From the NCBI RefSeq assembly GCF_000253115.1, contig NC_014145.1:620001-684000 (forward strand): a stretch of 64,000 nucleotides of DNA, written 5' to 3'. A program made the translations under genes and the position numbers. Positions 44,853 to 52,778 of this stretch are shown here, in pieces. Position 1 is the first letter of the stretch, and each line of letters begins with the position of its first letter. The notes beneath the pieces were generated by a model, which saw nothing but the letters and a program-made list of their open reading frames with translations, had not been told where the DNA came from and made no database searches. Origin of the DNA: Thiomonas arsenitoxydans (GTDB lineage Bacteria; Pseudomonadota; Gammaproteobacteria; Burkholderiales; Burkholderiaceae_C).

Positions 44853-45737
44853 TCAGGCTGCCGCCCGGCTCTCAGGCTGGCGGGCCAGCCATTGCTCGGC
44901 GATCTGCTCCACCGATTGGCCGTTGGAGAGTTGAAGCAGCATGCTGGCCAACTCGGCCTGCGGCAGGCGGAAGGTGCGCAACCAGTCGACGACCTGCGGC
45001 GCGCGGCGCTGCAGTTGCGGGTTGATCACCGTGTCCATATGGCCCACGCCGCCGAACACGCCCTCGGGATCGTCGAGGAAATGCAGTTTGAAATCAGCCC
45101 AGATCCACAGCGGCTGCCAGCCGGTGACGACGATCCAGTCCTGGCGGGCAATGGCGCGCTTGAGCTGGACGGTCATCGCCGCAGTCGAACTGCTGACAAG
45201 TTCCATCGGCGCGAGGTGGTAAGTCTTGATGGCCTTGTTGGCCATCATGTTGACGACCGAGCCGGATTCGACGCCGTAAATCTTGTCATGAAACTGTGCG
45301 TGATGCGACTGCAACTGCGCAATGGTCTTGACCGGCACATAGTCGGGCAGGGTCAGGCCAAGGCGGGTGCCTTGGTAGTAGGCGCCCAGATGCACCAGCT
45401 TGTTGCGCAGCTTGTGGTAGTACACCTCGCTGGTGCCGGGCAGCCAGACGGTGAGGGTGAGGTCGGTGCGCCCGCTGGCCACGGCCTCCCACATCGGCCC
45501 CGGTTCACTGGAAACCAGTTCGACCGGAATGCCAAAGCGCTTGCGCACATAGGCGGCGACCATATTGGAGGGGATATTGCTGCTCGGCCACGCCTTCACG
45601 TAGCCCAGGCGGATGGGTGAAGGGGCGGCCTGCGCCACGGCCCAGGGCAGCAGCAAACTGCCCGCGGCAAGCTGGGTAGCGCGGCGGCGTGACAGGTTGG
45701 GCAGCGGCGTGGCCGGAGTGTCAGGTTTGCGGGACAT
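44853..45737 (-). CDS. Glycine betaine/proline-type ABC transporter substrate-binding protein (second)
   Basis: A second periplasmic binding protein of the same family, 294 aa. The N-terminus has a twin-arginine-like signal (LSRRRATQLAAGSLLLPWAVAQAA), so Tat export is possible. The mature part has LGYVKAWPSSNIPSNMV, LTVWLPGTSEVYYHK and DWIVVTGWQPLWIWAD. Its start overlaps the end of proV by 17 bases. Two distinct binding proteins on one transporter suggest a wider ligand range, such as betaine plus choline or proline betaine; that is inference. Confidence 0.87.
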   Translation of the reverse strand: MSRKPDTPATPLPNLSRRRATQLAAGSLLLPWAVAQAAPSPIRLGYVKAWPSSNIPSNMVAAYVRKRFGIPVELVSSEPGPMWEAVASGRTDLTLTVWLPGTSEVYYHKLRNKLVHLGAYYQGTRLGLTLPDYVPVKTIAQLQSHHAQFHDKIYGVESGSVVNMMANKAIKTYHLAPMELVSSSTAAMTVQLKRAIARQDWIVVTGWQPLWIWADFKLHFLDDPEGVFGGVGHMDTVINPQLQRRAPQVVDWLRTFRLPQAELASMLLQLSNGQSVEQIAEQWLARQPESRAAA

Positions 45738-47037
45738 GGTCGATCTCCTGGGTGTCGAAAGCGGGTGCAACGGAATCGATGGCGGGTTGCGCCGTTGGCG
45801 CGGCGGTGTCTGCCGCAGGGGCGGCGGCATTCTCCGTGTTCTGATCGCCCTGGGCCAAGGCCGCGATCAGGCTGCTCTTGTCCACCACGCCGATCACGCG
45901 GTTGCGCGCATCGACAATGCACAGCGGAGAGCCTTCGGTGTTGACGCGCTGGATCAGATCGGCCAGTTTGGCATCGGGCGTCGCAGTGGGCAGCGGGCGA
46001 ACCTGCGCCAGGCTGATGCGCTCGGCGTCGCGCTGGGCGGTGACATGGGCCAGTTCGATGAAGCCCTTGAGATTGCGCGCGCTGTCGATCACGATGAGCC
46101 CGCTGAATCCGCTGCGTTCCATTTTGCGCAACACGGTGCGCGCCGAATCGCGGATGTTCGCCGCCACGCGCAACGGCTGCATGATCTGCTCGGCGGTAAG
46201 CACCTTGGTGCGGTCGGCCCCTTCGACGAAGGCCGAAACGTAGTCGTCTGCCGGCGCAGACAGGATTTGCTGCGGCGTGCCGATCTGGATCAGGCGACCG
46301 TCCCGAAGGATGGCAATGCGCGTGCCGATCTTGATGGCTTCGTCCAGATCGTGCGACACGAACACAATCGTCTTGCCCAGGCGCTCCTGAATTTCGAGCA
46401 AATCATCCTGAAGCTGGCTGCGGATCAAGGGATCGAGCGCGCTGAACGCCTCGTCCATCAGCAAAATCTCCGGGTCGGCCGCCAGCGCGCGCGCCAGACC
46501 GACGCGCTGTTGCATGCCCCCGGACAACTCGGAGGCGTAGCGGTTCTCGTAGTTTTTCAGGCCGACGGTCTCGATGACCTGCATGGCGCGCTCCTGGCGC
46601 TGCGTCTTGGACATCCCCTGAATTTCGAGGCCGAATTCCACATTGCCCAGCACCGTGCGGTGCGGCAGCAAGGCGAAGCTTTGGAACACCATGCCGAACT
46701 TCTGGCGCCGCAGCGCGCGCAGGGCCTTAGCGTTCATCGCGGTGGCATCTTCGCCATCGACCAAAATTCTGCCGACCGTAGGGTCTTGTAGTCGGTTAAT
46801 GAGCCGAAGCAGGGTGGATTTTCCGCTTCCAGATAAACCCATAATCACGAAAATTTCACCGGGATAGATATCCAGGCTGACATCGTGAACACCCACAACC
46901 ACCCCAGTATCCGCCTGGACTTTGGATTTTCCATGACCATTTTTCAGAAGCTCGATGGCCTTATTGGAATGTTTGCCAAATATTTTGCTGACGGATTGAA
47001 TGCTTATTTTCGGATGGGTTTGTGGATTATCTGTCAT
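45721..47037 (-). CDS. proV: Osmoprotectant ABC transporter ATPase with CBS domains (ProV-like)
   Basis: The ATPase subunit, 438 aa. Walker A GLSGSGKSTLLR, signature LSGGMQQRVGLARAL, Walker B ILLMDEAFSALD, switch His in VSHDLDEA. The C-terminal pair of CBS domains (about residues 280-400; for example GFSGLIVIDSARNLKGFIEL) is the part that senses ionic strength in OpuA. An Ala/Thr/Pro-rich tail ends the protein. First gene of the operon, behind a very AT-rich upstream region. Confidence 0.93.
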   Translation of the reverse strand: MTDNPQTHPKISIQSVSKIFGKHSNKAIELLKNGHGKSKVQADTGVVVGVHDVSLDIYPGEIFVIMGLSGSGKSTLLRLINRLQDPTVGRILVDGEDATAMNAKALRALRRQKFGMVFQSFALLPHRTVLGNVEFGLEIQGMSKTQRQERAMQVIETVGLKNYENRYASELSGGMQQRVGLARALAADPEILLMDEAFSALDPLIRSQLQDDLLEIQERLGKTIVFVSHDLDEAIKIGTRIAILRDGRLIQIGTPQQILSAPADDYVSAFVEGADRTKVLTAEQIMQPLRVAANIRDSARTVLRKMERSGFSGLIVIDSARNLKGFIELAHVTAQRDAERISLAQVRPLPTATPDAKLADLIQRVNTEGSPLCIVDARNRVIGVVDKSSLIAALAQGDQNTENAAAPAADTAAPTAQPAIDSVAPAFDTQEIDHVPQT

Positions 47038-47212
47038 CGTTATAATTTTTTCCTATAAAAGATGCCATATTATATATTATTATTCAGAATTAATCAATAA
47101 ATCATCATCCAAATAATGGGTCATGATCAGGACAATTTACTAAAATGCCAGCGATGCCAGGACGATGTGCCTAAACGATAAATTTACTCACTGTTCAGCG
47201 GCAAAAAACAAA
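47038..47212 (-). promoter_or_regulatory. AT-rich promoter region of the osmoprotectant operon
   Basis: Directly upstream of proV, roughly 47038-47110 is strongly AT-rich (for example TATTATATATTATTATTC), in sharp contrast to the GC-rich genome. Several TATAAT-like hexamers are possible, so I do not choose one. AT-rich curved DNA is common at osmoregulated and H-NS-bound promoters; that use here is inference. Confidence 0.55.
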
Positions 47213-47237
47213 AAAAGCCGCAAAGAATGCGGCTTTT
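47213..47237 (-). terminator. Intrinsic terminator of argB
   Basis: GCCGCA (47217-47222) and TGCGGC (47228-47233) with loop AAGAA and flanking A4/T4 pairing. Read on the minus strand it is followed by TTTTTTGTTTTTT, so it ends transcription coming from argB. Confidence 0.88.
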
Positions 47238-47303
47238 CCAGGTATGGTTGAGATTCCCGGTGGGTTGATCTTGCGTCGGTTCTTGCCCTGCGCGCCGGGA
47301 GGG

Positions 47304-48218
47304 TCAATGCGAGCGGATCATGGTGCCGAAGGCCTGCTCGGTCAGCACTTCGAGCAGGATGGCGTGCGGAATGCGGCCATCGACGATGTGCACCGAGTTG
47401 ACGCCGGATTTGGCGGCTTCCAGCGCGGACGAGATTTTGGGCAGCATGCCGCCGGAAATGGTGCCGTCGGCGAACATGTCGTCGATTTCATGCGCGGTGA
47501 GATCGGTAAGCAGCTCGCCCTTCTTGTTCATCACCCCGGGGATATTGGTGAGCAGCAGCAGCTTTTCGGCGCGCAGCACTTCGGCCAGCTTGCCTGCCAC
47601 CACGTCGGCGTTGATATTGAACGAGGCGTTGTCCTCGCCGAAGCCGATGGGCGAGATGACCGGAATGAACTGATCGTCCTGCAGCGCCTTGACCACCGCG
47701 GGATCGATGGCGGCCACTTCGCCCACCTGGCCCACGTCGATCTCGGCTGTCGGATTCTCGCGGTCGCGCATGCGCAGTTTGCGCGCGCGAATCAAGCCGC
47801 CGTCTCGCCCGGTCAGTCCCACTGCCTTGCCGCCGGCGTGGTTGATCAGGCCGACGATGTCTTGCTGCACCTGGCCGGCCAGCACCCATTCCACCACTTC
47901 CATGGTTTCGTCGTCGGTCACTCGCATGCCTTGCACGAAAGTGCCTTTTTTGCCTACGCGGTTCAAAGCCTCGTCGATCTGCGGGCCGCCGCCATGCACC
48001 ACCACCGGGTTCATGCCCACCAGCTTGAGCAGCACCACGTCCTCGGCAAAGTCTTGCTGCAGCGCCGGGTCGGTCATGGCGTTGCCGCCGTATTTGATGA
48101 CCAGAGTTTTGCCGTGAAATTTGCGGATATAGGGCAGGGCCTGGGCGAGGATTTCGGCTTTTTCGCGGGGGGCGATATGCGACAGATCGGGGAAGTCGGT
48201 GGACGTGTCGGCGGTCAT
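47304..48218 (-). CDS. argB: Acetylglutamate kinase
   Basis: The second step of arginine synthesis, phosphorylating N-acetylglutamate. 304 aa. Amino acid kinase fold: [51 protein letters not shown] and [18 protein letters not shown]. The N-terminal helix ahead of the kinase core is of the kind found in arginine-inhibited hexameric enzymes. ATG at 48218; upstream in-frame sequence to 48296 is not conserved in character. Ends at a strong terminator. Confidence 0.96.
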   Translation of the reverse strand: MTADTSTDFPDLSHIAPREKAEILAQALPYIRKFHGKTLVIKYGGNAMTDPALQQDFAEDVVLLKLVGMNPVVVHGGGPQIDEALNRVGKKGTFVQGMRVTDDETMEVVEWVLAGQVQQDIVGLINHAGGKAVGLTGRDGGLIRARKLRMRDRENPTAEIDVGQVGEVAAIDPAVVKALQDDQFIPVISPIGFGEDNASFNINADVVAGKLAEVLRAEKLLLLTNIPGVMNKKGELLTDLTAHEIDDMFADGTISGGMLPKISSALEAAKSGVNSVHIVDGRIPHAILLEVLTEQAFGTMIRSH

Positions 48219-48329
48219 GGCGAACCTTGGTCGTGAAGGGGAGAGAGGCGGGGGCGATGTTGCGGTGCGCAATTCTAGGGATTCATCGCCGGGCATGTCG
48301 CGCTGAACTCACCCTACACTTCATGCCCC

Positions 48330-48977
48330 ATGCGCAATCCGCTTCTCACCCTCTACCGCACACTCAGCCACCGCCCGCGTTTGAGCGCGGCCATTGCGCT
48401 GGGCGTGGTGCTGTGGTCGGTGCTCAGCGCCACTTTGCCGCACACCATTGCGTTGCTCTGGGCGTTTGATGCCAGTGCGCTGCTGTTTCTTGTCAGCACC
48501 GCCTGGATGATGGCGCACGCCACGACCGAAACGCTCAAGCGCCGCACCGAGCTGGAGGCCGAAGGACGCTGGACGGTGCTGCTGTTCAGCCTGGTGCTGT
48601 CGGGTGCGGTATTCGCTGCGCTGTCGGTGGAGCTGCATGCGGTGCGCGGTCACCCCGGCGCGCTGGCGCTGGCCGGAAGCAGCATCGTGCTGTCCTGGCT
48701 GTTTTTCTCGGTGATCTTCGCCCTGCAATACGCCCATAGCGACTACACCGCGCGCACGGCGGGCACGCCTGCGCTGATGTTCCCCAACAATCAGGTGCCC
48801 GATTATTGGGACTATCTCTATTTTTCCGTGGTGCTGAGCATGACCTTTCAGACCTCGGACGTGAACATCGCCGGGCGGCATGTGCGCCATCTGGTGTTGC
48901 TGCACAGCGTGGCGGCGTTCTTTTTCAATGTGGTGATTCTGGCGCTGACGGTCAATGCCCTGGCCGGCGCTTTCTAA
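48330..48977 (+). CDS. DUF1345 membrane protein
   Basis: A 215-aa inner-membrane protein of unknown function with about five hydrophobic segments. The family hallmark is near the C-terminus: LYFSVVLSMTFQTSDVNIAG followed by RHVRHLVLLHSVAAFFFNVV. The TFQTSDV stretch resembles an ion-channel-like pore loop, but no transport role is proven. It is followed 18 bp later by purT on the same strand. Confidence 0.87.
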   Translation: MRNPLLTLYRTLSHRPRLSAAIALGVVLWSVLSATLPHTIALLWAFDASALLFLVSTAWMMAHATTETLKRRTELEAEGRWTVLLFSLVLSGAVFAALSVELHAVRGHPGALALAGSSIVLSWLFFSVIFALQYAHSDYTARTAGTPALMFPNNQVPDYWDYLYFSVVLSMTFQTSDVNIAGRHVRHLVLLHSVAAFFFNVVILALTVNALAGAF

Positions 48978-48995
48978 ATCGTGAAGGACTTTGAC

Positions 48996-50201
48996 ATGAC
49001 GACCCTTGGCACCCCGCTTTCCCCTTCGGCCACCCGCGTGATGCTGCTCGGCGCGGGCGAACTGGGCAAGGAAGTGCTCATCGCGCTGCAGCGCCTGGGC
49101 GTGGAAACCATCGCGGTGGACCGCTACGACCACGCGCCTGGGCAGCAGGTGGCGCACCATGCCCGCACGATTCAAATGACCGATCCCGAGGCTTTGCGCG
49201 CCCTCATCCTGCAGGAAAAACCGCATCTGGTGGTGCCGGAAATCGAGGCCATCGCCACGCCGGTGCTCGAAGAGCTGGAGGCTGCCGGTGTGGTGACCGT
49301 CATTCCCACAGCCCGCGCTGCGCGGCTGACCATGAACCGCGAAGGCATCCGCCGACTGGCCGCCGAAGAGCTGGGTCTGGCCACCTCGCCCTATGCCTTC
49401 GCCGATTCGCTGGAGCAACTGCAGGCCGCGATCGATGGCGGCATCGGCTATCCCTGCGTGGTCAAGCCGGTGATGAGTTCCTCGGGCAAGGGGCAGAGCA
49501 AGCTCGACGGCCCTGCCGACGTGCGCCCCGCCTGGGAGGCGGCGATGTCGGGCGGGCGCGTGGCGCAGAGCCGCGTGATCGTCGAGGGCTTCATCGACTT
49601 CGATTATGAAATCACCCAGCTCACCGTGCGCAGCATGGGCGCCGACGGCGCCGTGCGCACCGACTTCTGCGAACCCATCGGCCATGTGCAAGTGGCCGGT
49701 GACTATGTGGAAAGCTGGCAGCCGCACCCCATGAACCCGGTAGCGCTGGAGCGCAGCCGCGACATGGCGCGGCGCATCACCGAGGCGCTGGGCGGGCGCG
49801 GCATTTTCGGCGTGGAATTGTTCGTCAAGGGCGAGCAAGTGTGGTTCAGCGAGGTCAGCCCGCGCCCGCACGACACTGGGCTGGTTACCCTCATCACCCA
49901 GTGGCAGAGCGAGTTCGAGCTGCACGCCCGGGCCATACTCGGCCTGCCGGTGGACCCGTCGCTCAAGACCGCGGGCGCCAGCGCGGTGATCTACGGGGCA
50001 GTCGAGGCGCGCGGCGTGCGCTTCGAAGGGGTGGAGGCGGCGCTGGCCATACCCGGAACAGATCTGCGGCTGTTCGGCAAACCCGAGAGTTTCGTCAAGC
50101 GCCGCATGGGCGTGGCGCTGACCCGCGCCGAATCGACCGACGCCGCGCGCGCCAACGCCAAACGCGCCGCGCAACAGGTGCGGGTGGTGGCGTCAAGCTG
50201 A
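48996..50201 (+). CDS. purT: Formate-dependent phosphoribosylglycinamide formyltransferase
   Basis: The third step of purine synthesis using formate and ATP instead of formyl-tetrahydrofolate. The 401-aa ATP-grasp protein starts [41 protein letters not shown] is the ATP-binding loop, [13 protein letters not shown] shows here as [17 protein letters not shown], and [13 protein letters not shown] is also present. ATG at 48996. It converges on the GGDEF-EAL gene with almost no gap (5 bases). Confidence 0.95.
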   Translation: MTTLGTPLSPSATRVMLLGAGELGKEVLIALQRLGVETIAVDRYDHAPGQQVAHHARTIQMTDPEALRALILQEKPHLVVPEIEAIATPVLEELEAAGVVTVIPTARAARLTMNREGIRRLAAEELGLATSPYAFADSLEQLQAAIDGGIGYPCVVKPVMSSSGKGQSKLDGPADVRPAWEAAMSGGRVAQSRVIVEGFIDFDYEITQLTVRSMGADGAVRTDFCEPIGHVQVAGDYVESWQPHPMNPVALERSRDMARRITEALGGRGIFGVELFVKGEQVWFSEVSPRPHDTGLVTLITQWQSEFELHARAILGLPVDPSLKTAGASAVIYGAVEARGVRFEGVEAALAIPGTDLRLFGKPESFVKRRMGVALTRAESTDAARANAKRAAQQVRVVASS

Positions 50202-50206
50202 GAGCG

Positions 50207-52612
50207 TTATAGCGGCAAGGTGGGGTGCATCGAGCTGTCGAAACCGCCGGAGCGCGAGTCGGCGTTTCGGTCGGCATCTCGGCCCGCTTGGCGCGACGTC
50301 GATTCCGCCGCCAAGGGCGGAATGTTCACCAGCACCAGATTCCAGAACTGGTGCCGCACCACGCGGCTATGCGCTTTGAGCTGCGCGGCCTGCGCTGGCT
50401 CGATCGGCGCCCTGGTCGCCAGCTGCTCTCGTAGCCGGGTGTGAAAGATGTGCAGCTCGCGAATCAGGCGCAGGAAAGCGGGCCGATCTTCATACATCGC
50501 CTGATGGGTCTGGCACCAAAGACCCAGCTCGCTTTGCAGCGCGGCGTTCGGCTTGAGAAACTGCTGACGCTCGCTTTCGCTCAAGGTGTCTTGCTGCGCG
50601 CGCAGCGCCACGGCGTTGTGCCACACCAGGGCCTGAATGGCATCGGCCGAGATGGCCGGCTGGTGGCGCAGCGAGGCCGTCCAGGGGATGAGTTGGGGCC
50701 AGTTGGCCAGCCAGACTTCGAAGTCGGACAGCGACAGCGGCGGCGAAATGGCGTAGCCCTGAAAGCGCCGACAGCCCATGGACGACAGCGCCAGCGCATG
50801 CTGCGCCGAGCTCACACCTTCGCCGATCACTTCCAGCCCCATCAGCTCGGCGATACGCAGCAGGCCGTAGGAAATGCTCAGCCCCGCGCCGCTGGTGAAC
50901 AGGTCATGGGTGAAGCTGCGGTCGATCTTGACTGAGGTGATTTCGAGCTGCTGCAGGTGGATCAGGCTGGCGCTGCCGGTGCCGAAGTCGTCGAGGATGA
51001 CCTGCACGCCCAGCTGGCGGCATTGCGCGACCATGAAGCGCGCCATCGCGCCGTCGAGCTCGGAGCCGTGCTCGGTCAGCTCCAGCGCCAGCAACCCGGG
51101 CGGGCACTGCGGGTGCTGGGTCAGCACGCTGCGCAGGTCGGAGAGAAATTGCGGATCGAGAAAATGCCGCGGGCTGATGTTGACGCTGATCTGCAGCGCG
51201 CGCCCCGCACCGAACCAGGCGTCGGCCTGGCGCATGGCCGCGGCCAGCACGAAACGGCCTACCGCCACGGCCAGGGTGTCGTCGTCGAGCACGGCCTCGA
51301 AAGTCGCTGCGCGGTGCAGTCCCGCTGCGTCGCGCAGCCGCAGCAGGGCTTCGGCGCCGTCGATCTGCACCTGCGGTTCCGCCCCTTTGGCGGCCGATGC
51401 CGCCTGCAGCGACAGAATGGGCTGATACTGCAGCTCCAGCCGGTTGTCGCGCAATGCAGACTGCACCCATTGCAGCTTGCGGTGGCGCTCCTGCATGGCG
51501 TCTTCCATCTGCTGGTCGAAGATGCGGTATTGCTGTCGGCCGTTTTTCTTCGCCGCGTACATGGCCATGTCGGCCCGCCGCACCAGGGTTTCGGCGTCGA
51601 CGGGCGCATCGGGCTGCTGTACCACCAGACCGAGCGACAGCCCGATCTGCAGGCTGTTGCCCTGAATGATGAACGGCGCTTCGATGCAGTTCACCAGCCG
51701 TTTGGCGATGTAGCTGAGCTGCTGCTCGGTGCTGTAGCCGGGCAGCAGCACCACGAACTCATCGCCGCCGAAACGGGCCAGCAGATCGCCCTCGCGCAGC
51801 ACACCGCGCAGCCGTTGCCCCACGGCGACCAGCAACTGATCGCCAATGATGTGGCCCAGCCGGTCATTGACGGATTTGAAGCGGTCGAGATCCATCAGCC
51901 CGATGGTCAGCGTCTGGGCCGGGTGGCGCTGCATCAGCTCGTTGAGGTGATCGAGAAAGATGCGGCGATTGGCCAGCCCGGTCAGCTCGTCGCGCAGGGC
52001 GAAACGGCGCAGCGCCTTGAACGCCTTGGTCAGCCGCAGGTTGTCCTTGATGAGCGCGCGGCTGAAGCCTTCGACGGTCATCATGAGCGTGGCGCCGAAG
52101 GCGAGCACGGTCAGCACGGCAGCCCATGCCAGTGCGCGCTGCTGCCCGTCCGCCGTGGGCAACTGAATTCGGCCAGGGCTGAGCCCTATCGCCACCGCGC
52201 TGAGCGCCGCAAGCAGCAGCAGGCTGGCGGCAATCTGAAGCCGACGCACATGCAGCGCGGCGATTGGAATCAGCGCAAACAGCGGCAGCAGGAACAGCGC
52301 CCCCACTGCCGGCAACAAGGCGAAGAACAGGAACTGCAGCCCGGCGTTGAGCAGCAGGAACAGCGTGACCGGAAAATCCTCTGCGCTGTTTCGTCCCCGG
52401 GGGAAGTAGAGCATCCAGTTGAGCAGAAGCAGATTGACCGTCACCCCGAGCAGGCCGTAGGCGACGGCAGCCAGCCAGGGCAGCAGCCCCGCTGCGGCAT
52501 AGGCGAGCAGCAGCCCCGCGTAGAGCACATAACCTGCGAGAGTGCGGTTCAGCAGGGCGGTGGACGGTGTGGGGCGGTTGTCTGGGTTTTGATCAGGGGC
52601 GCGCTGCGTCAT
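50207..52612 (-). CDS. Membrane GGDEF-EAL protein with C-terminal CZB-like region (paralog 1)
   Basis: A predicted cyclic-di-GMP enzyme, 801 aa. About six membrane segments (residues 15-175), GGDEF domain with an intact active site (ARFGGDEFVVLLPG) and an RxxD inhibitory site (REGD) five residues before it, then an EAL domain (AEALLRLRD, LALELTEHG, LDDFGTGSASL, VKIDRSF). The C-terminal 130 residues contain WHNAVAL, LQSELGLWC and ELHIFHTRL, resembling a CZB zinc-binding module but with Ser-Glu where the usual Cys stands. ATG at 52612. Paralogous to the next gene. Confidence 0.9.
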   Translation of the reverse strand: MTQRAPDQNPDNRPTPSTALLNRTLAGYVLYAGLLLAYAAAGLLPWLAAVAYGLLGVTVNLLLLNWMLYFPRGRNSAEDFPVTLFLLLNAGLQFLFFALLPAVGALFLLPLFALIPIAALHVRRLQIAASLLLLAALSAVAIGLSPGRIQLPTADGQQRALAWAAVLTVLAFGATLMMTVEGFSRALIKDNLRLTKAFKALRRFALRDELTGLANRRIFLDHLNELMQRHPAQTLTIGLMDLDRFKSVNDRLGHIIGDQLLVAVGQRLRGVLREGDLLARFGGDEFVVLLPGYSTEQQLSYIAKRLVNCIEAPFIIQGNSLQIGLSLGLVVQQPDAPVDAETLVRRADMAMYAAKKNGRQQYRIFDQQMEDAMQERHRKLQWVQSALRDNRLELQYQPILSLQAASAAKGAEPQVQIDGAEALLRLRDAAGLHRAATFEAVLDDDTLAVAVGRFVLAAAMRQADAWFGAGRALQISVNISPRHFLDPQFLSDLRSVLTQHPQCPPGLLALELTEHGSELDGAMARFMVAQCRQLGVQVILDDFGTGSASLIHLQQLEITSVKIDRSFTHDLFTSGAGLSISYGLLRIAELMGLEVIGEGVSSAQHALALSSMGCRRFQGYAISPPLSLSDFEVWLANWPQLIPWTASLRHQPAISADAIQALVWHNAVALRAQQDTLSESERQQFLKPNAALQSELGLWCQTHQAMYEDRPAFLRLIRELHIFHTRLREQLATRAPIEPAQAAQLKAHSRVVRHQFWNLVLVNIPPLAAESTSRQAGRDADRNADSRSGGFDSSMHPTLPL

Positions 52613-52778
52613 GTTCAGTCTGGGCCGCGGCACGCTGCAGGCGGGCACCCCACGAGTGGCGGAGGCCGGACATGCTGCGCACGAGCGAAAGCGTCTTGTT
52701 GTGTTGGAGTGTTCATGCGGCGCAGAGGCAATGCAAGCGGCAAGGCTTGCAGCGCCCGCTCATTTCACCAAAAAATAC

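Noticed and set aside
48321..50174. 617-codon open frame on the minus strand
   Set aside because: Shadow of DUF1345 and purT; composition is Arg, His and Gly rich and no motif is present.
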